This document shows positions 58,849 through 64,000 of a DNA stretch of 64,000 nucleotides, piece by piece. The stretch is from positions 16,742,068 through 16,806,067 of the forward strand of contig JAOANR010000014.1 in NCBI GenBank assembly GCA_030278955.1. Direction: 5' to 3'. Made by a program: the position numbers and the translations under genes. Under the pieces are notes generated by a model. The model did no database searches. It was given only the letters and a program-made list of their open reading frames with translations, and was not told where the DNA came from. How positions within the stretch are numbered: the stretch's first letter is position 1; each line of letters begins with the position of its first letter. This DNA is from Hygrophila difformis (Eukaryota > Streptophyta > Magnoliopsida > Lamiales > Acanthaceae).

Positions 58849-60500
58849 GTCTGACTTGATCCTATCCAATTTGAGCTTAATTGTAAACATCATATAAGAG
58901 AATTTTATTCCATTCGTGCAAGTTCGATCTAATTGCATTGAAATCTCTTGTAATTGATGTATCTAATGCTTTCCAAAAAGGAATTTTGCAGTCCAAAGAC
59001 ATTTTTTATTTTGAAAAGATGTCTGACAGTCCGAGATGAATAAGTGACTGTCAAGCCAAAAATCTGCTGTTGACATACTTTGTATGTTAACAGTGCCTCT
59101 TTTACTGCTTTAAATTAAATAACCAGCAAAAGCATGCATAAACCTGCTTTAAATTCACATGTTGAATTTAGGCTTGTGATTAAATTTTCAAACTTTTAAA
59201 TTGGGATAATATAATTGAAAACATGCATGAAATGAATTCCCAAGGTTTTGAGCTATAAAAATTTAATGATGCGATAATCTATTTGGGTAATAAATCTGCA
59301 TGTTGAAAATTTTGATTGAATAAATTGTTAGAATTAAGCTTATATTAAATTTGAGAATATTGTATGACTTGAATCGATCTAACCTTGTGATATTTTAGCC
59401 ACGAGTCATTTTTACTCATTCATTTTCTTTGGTGTGTGAATCAATTTGATTAAAGGAAACTAGAACTTGCAATTGGGACCGATTCAAGACCATGCCTTAT
59501 TCCCGAAATCGAGCATATGATCGAGGCACTTAGAAAAACCCAGTTTTTGGCCTTCATTTGAAATCCAAACCCAAAAATATTTTCCCTTTAGGATTAACCA
59601 ATTTGAGCATCTAAGCCTAATTTTTCTTGAAACCCACTATATTTTCCTAGTCTTATAAAAAGACCAATATATTCAACCCAAGTGGACAAGGATAAATTCT
59701 ATCAAAGGCATTAAATTTGTGATCATAAAAAATGTATAAATCGGTACTCAATAAACCGATTAAAAAAAAAGAGAGAGAAGAAAGAAAGAAAAAGAAAAAG
59801 ATAAAGAAAAATGTTGAGCTTCATTCAACAAAAATGAATTGCAAATGACAAAGCAAATTAGACTTAATCTAATGTCATGCAAAAGAAAAGCAAAAGAAAG
59901 AAAGAAAATGATTGATGACCATAAATTTTAAATAAAAATGCCAAGCTATGATAGAATGATCTTTTGCCACTTCTTAGCCCAATAAATTCCCTTTCTTACC
60001 AAATGTTACAACCGTATGCCCCGTTATAACCCTTAAATAAGACCTCGGGATCTCGATTTGAAGAAATGAGCCGGTGGCGAGTTGATCTGATTGCAAGCCT
60101 ATGGGATAATTTAATTGGAATTGATTTTGAGCGTTCATGATTAAACTCATTTGAGAGTGAGTGAACCTTCCAATTCTCTTGTATGTGAGGCTCTGTTTCT
60201 TTAATTATGTTCATGTCATGCCTTAATTCTAAATTTTAATCATTGCATCTTTAAAACATGATATTCATGAGGAGTTTTCAATAACGTTTGATTTGTAGGC
60301 CCTATTCAGTGAACAAGTATCATTTTATTAAACACTGCAATCAAGGGAATTTAATACTTGTAGTTTTTGATTGTCTTATCCCAATCCAAAAAGAATGTGA
60401 TTTATGAAGCCACGAAAATGAATTGAATATGCAGAGTCCGTGTTCCAAGTAATATTGACTCTGACTGCTCGGGGACGATCAGTATTAAATGTGAGGATGT
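58849..60500 (+). other. 3' non-coding region of Athila-type element with PPT
   Basis: No frame of interest. It ends with CTGCTCGGGGACGATCAG and then TAAATGTGAGGATGT, directly before the 3' LTR, the usual PPT context of Athila elements. A purine-rich run (AGAGAGAGAAGAAAG type) lies near 59770-59900. Confidence 0.7.
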
Positions 60501-63500
60501 TGATAACGGAAAAAAATGTCCATTATTTTCAATACATTTCCGTGTCTGAAACGGGCATTTGACGCATTCCGGTCTTATATTAAATAAGAAAGCAGTTGAA
60601 TTGGATTGATTTATGCATATTTGTAAAAATAATAAGCTGGTATGAAAAACACAAAAACATGTAATTTTATTACATTTTGTGTTAGAAAAATCCAAAAATA
60701 TGAGAAAAAGAAAAGAAAAGAAAAAGGAATGAAAAAGATAGCAAAAGAATAAAATAGCCCACAAAAAAACCAAAAAGATGGGAAAAGAAGAAAAAGCCCA
60801 AAAAAATACAATTTTTGGCCCGCCAGGCCCAGTAAAGCCAAGCCAGTCGCGAGACTATACCCAGTTGTGAAGCATAGTCTCACGACTGGGGTGAGTCTCG
60901 CGACACAAAGAGACAATAAACAGATGAAGCCAGTCCCTAGACTCCCAGTCGCGAACCATAGTCTTATGACTGGGGGTAATCTAGCGACACACCAGCCGAA
61001 TGAAGAAGATGAACTAGTCCGGAACATCCAGTCCCAAGACCCCAATCGCGAAACATAGTCTAGCGACTGGGGAGGAGTTTCCCGACGTAAAAGCACACTG
61101 AAGGAAAATCCAGTCCCAAGGCACCCAGTCGCTAGACCCCAATCGCGAAGCATGGCTCTCGCGACTGGGATGAGTCTAGCGACGCAGAAGGCAAAATGGA
61201 GACCGAGTCCGGAGAGTCTCACGACTGGGCGTGGAGTCTTGCGACATGCAGCTGAGTCCCGCGACACAAGGGCATGGCTGTGATGTGTGTGAGCCTCACG
61301 ACACATGTGGGCCTCGAATCAAGGCCCATGGGCCTAGGGTTTCACTTCTATAAATATAAGGTGATCCCTATGTGCACGGGGTTAGAATTTAATTATTCTT
61401 GAAGACACAGCAAGGAATTCTCTTAGGTAGTATAGTTAGCTTAGTTTTTAATTTTTTGTTTTCTTGTATTATTTAATTTTGTCCATAGATTAATATATTT
61501 TAGTGTTTGTTTAATCTTATTTTCCATTTTTCAGTAGCTAGGTAGCCATCTTTCTACCATGTTTTCTTTTCTAAACTCTTGTTTTAGGGTTTGAAATACC
61601 CAAATGATGGGTATTATCAAACCCATTAATAATATGGGAAGTTAATCATGATAATGTGTCCTAAAAATATGAAATGGGTTTCACAACCCATGGATTCTTT
61701 ATTGCTTTCATTTTCTTTTTGGTCACTTGACCATTATTTCTCTATTTTTAGCTTACTGTTTATTATTTTTTGTTATATTCATGTGTGGTGTGTGATTAAA
61801 CCCTATATTAGGATTTTGTTTATTTTAAATACTACCTTAGTTATGTTTATTTGGTTCAAGCATGTTCTAGGTAGATTCAAATATTGTTTGGTTATTTCTG
61901 GGATAGAATAGCTTTCTAATCTGAAATAGGGTGAGATCACGCATGTTGCATGCTACTGTACCCGACATGTGTCCTGAACCACATCCTGGTCGCAAACCGC
62001 CTCCAGTCGCGAGACACGTCTTGCGACTGGAGGGTAGTTCCGCGACACGGGTTTTTCAGGACACTTGTCTTTATTTTTGAAACCTTCAGTCGTAAAGCAA
62101 TCCTGTCGTGAACCCACGGTTCACGACACACTTTCATGCCTAGCGACTGAGGACCAAAGTCCTTGTAATTTCATTCTGAAAAGCTCCATTCGTGAGACTC
62201 CTGTCGTGAGACCATGTCTCACGACACACTCTAGTCTCACGACTGGGAAATTATGCCTTAGAAAATTCATGTTGAACCCCCAGTCGCAAGACACTCCAGT
62301 CATGAGACCACGTCTCACGACTCAATTTTAGTCTAGCGACTGGGAGTGCCAACACTTAGTGATTTTGTCATGAAAACCCCAGTTGCAAGACCATCCTGTC
62401 GTGAGACCACGTCTCACGACACACCTTTTCAGTCTCGCGACTGGGAGGTCATATTCATTATTATTTTGTAAAGATCCCAGTCGCTATACTCCTGTCGTGA
62501 GGCCATGTCTCACGATACACTTTTGATGTCTCGCGACTAGGAACCAAAATACTTAGAATATTTTGTTAGATCATGCTAGCCGCTAGACAGACACAATTCA
62601 AGTCTAGCGACTGGACTTCCATGACTTAGCAAATATTTTCACATTCAACAGTCGTGAGACCCATGTCGCGGAACCTAGGTTCACGACACAAATTATGGAC
62701 TCACGACTGAGCTCTCATCTCTTTATTAAATCACAAAAATTCTTTCTTCTTGACCCCTGGTCCCTAGACCCTAGTCGCTAGACCACGTCATGCGACAGGA
62801 ATTTTGTTTAGGGACTGGGAAATCCCTAATTTCCAAAATTCAAATTCTTTTTTATCCCCACCCCTCATGTCGTGATCCTCCCGTCGTGAACCCACGGTTC
62901 ATGATGCAATTCTGTCTCACGTCATGCATGGCACTTTCTTGCCAAATTTTATGTTTCTCCATATTCGACCATTAATTAAATGAACCCTTAAGTCATTAAT
63001 TAATGATTATGATTAGCAATAATTGAAATCAATAATTACCATGATTAAAGGACCTCTGTTCAATTCTCACTAAAATGTTTTTCTATAAACAAAACCTAGA
63101 TGTCTTAAGCAGATAATCTGGACTGTAATTAATTATGGTATGAAGGACTATTTAAGTCATTAATTATGGATTAATTTCATACCCTTGCATGAGAAACCAA
63201 TATCTCTCATGCAAGGCATTCTGTCTTCTTATATTTTATATTATTTTATTTTGTCTTTTCCGTGTTGTGTGAAACAGCTAGTAAGGAATATATCAGATTA
63301 ATGTTGGCGGGTATTCCCACACGGATAAACTAGCTCGTAGTCTGAATATTAATTACTAGTTGTTATTTTGCATGGTCCGAATAGTGGTCGGTGGAAGCCT
63401 TGGCGGTTCGTCCATCCGGGATTATAATAGCTGCTCAGCTGACTCCTATCCGGATACAGTTTATTTTTCTTATTTTAATTTCCAAGCCCAAATTCTAATC

Positions 63501-64000
63501 TGTAGTATGAATCGGTTAATATCTGTCAATATTAGCTGATGATCATTGCAGAGAGGAAATATGTAGGTTTTTACCTGAATTTGCAGACAGTAGAGGCCCA
63601 ACTGGTAGCGACACTGCCATTATAGGGTTTCTGCTGTCTAAATTCACTTCATCCGAGTAATTGGGAAACTGGATAGCAGATATTTGCAGTCCACCTGATT
63701 ATTCTGCCATCATATTTTGCCTCACGGCTATTCCATTTCTATGTCACGCCTTCTGTCTAAACCCACTGTTATATTTTGGGTTAATTAATTTTACACTTCC
63801 ATATATCTTTTTGCATGATAATATTATGTAATTATTATGGTCTGTACTATTTTGGGATCTTTCCCTTGGACATAGAAGTCTAGATTTAATCAGATATTGC
63901 ATATTAAATTTCCAATAAAAATTCATTTATAAAATCAGGATCTAAGTAAGGGATAAATTCCTCAGTTATGTCTAGCTCACATTCTGTCGAGGGCTAAATT
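60501..64000 (+). repeat. 3' LTR of Athila-type element, truncated by window end
   Basis: It aligns with 35011 onward to the end of the window. The palindromic zones are at 60840-61290 and 61980-62830, the TATA at 61349-61356. Differences include loss of one inner hairpin at about 62590 and a shorter unit near 62000. Confidence 0.88.

Larger units (their letters stand above)
35011..64000 (+). mobile_element. Giant Athila-type Ty3 LTR retrotransposon, runs off window end
   Basis: The 5' LTR is 35011-40025 and the PBS TGGCGCCGTTGCCGGGG is at 40026-40042, characteristic of Athila-type elements. Then follow gag, protease, RT, RNase H and integrase (40183-46084), about 14 kb of further sequence, and the 3' LTR from 60501. 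If the 3' LTR is as long as the first it would end near 65,500. After subtracting the nested 6,037-bp element, the original would be roughly 24 kb, very large for the group. All frames carry stops or frameshifts. The two LTRs differ at only a few positions per hundred by eye, many of them C/T or G/A changes. Confidence 0.88.

Overview
The window is nuclear DNA of a flowering plant, most likely a eudicot. Genes have GT-AG introns, intergenic DNA is AT-rich, and most of the sequence is transposable elements of plant-specific types: an L1-type LINE, a Helitron, CACTA, hAT-like and Stowaway-like elements, and Copia, Ty3 chromovirus and Athila-type LTR elements. I cannot name the species.

Layout. 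1-2990 is the minus-strand remnant of a LINE. 3376-3824 is a MITE. 3887-7838 has the termini of a Helitron that appears to carry pieces of host genes. 9607-16836 and 29149-30786 hold the host genes of interest: four TRICHOME BIREFRINGENCE-LIKE (TBL) genes, probably polysaccharide O-acetyltransferases of the Golgi. Two are on the plus strand (9607-11776, 13009-14850) and two on the minus strand (15299-16836, 29149-30786). All four read through open once spliced (about 420, 415, 419 and 429 residues). The two minus-strand copies lack the first intron present in the two plus-strand copies. Remnants of a fifth, decayed copy lie at 17565-17900 and 28955-29016, split by a Copia element.

That Copia element (18053-28953) has lost almost all of pol. 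A CACTA element (18455-19641, target duplication CCC) sits in its 5' LTR and a gag-only Ty3 element (24322-28808, target duplication ATAGT) in its 3' LTR. Each LTR preserves the unoccupied target site of the other, so the order of events can be read directly. 31130-32580 is a cluster of hAT-like and Stowaway-like elements upstream of the last TBL gene. 33690-35000 is a minisatellite with its own insertion.

From 35011 to beyond the window end runs one very large Athila-type Ty3 element. It has a 5,015-bp 5' LTR, a TGGCGCCGTTGCCGGGG primer site, broken gag, protease, RT, RNase H and integrase, and then more than 10 kb of extra sequence before the 3' LTR (starts 60501). The extra part begins with what looks like a second U3: a PPT-like string, a nested-palindrome array and a TATA box. 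A short first exon, an intron and two long non-pol reading frames follow. A 6,037-bp chromovirus derivative (51361-57397, target duplication GATTC) is inserted there and itself carries an antisense gene-like segment. The LTRs and the internal U3-like region share arrays of nested palindromes built on GTCGYGAGAC/GTCTCRCGAC arms, the most distinctive unexplained structure in the window.

Only the TBL genes look like working host genes. All element proteins are broken by stops or frameshifts.
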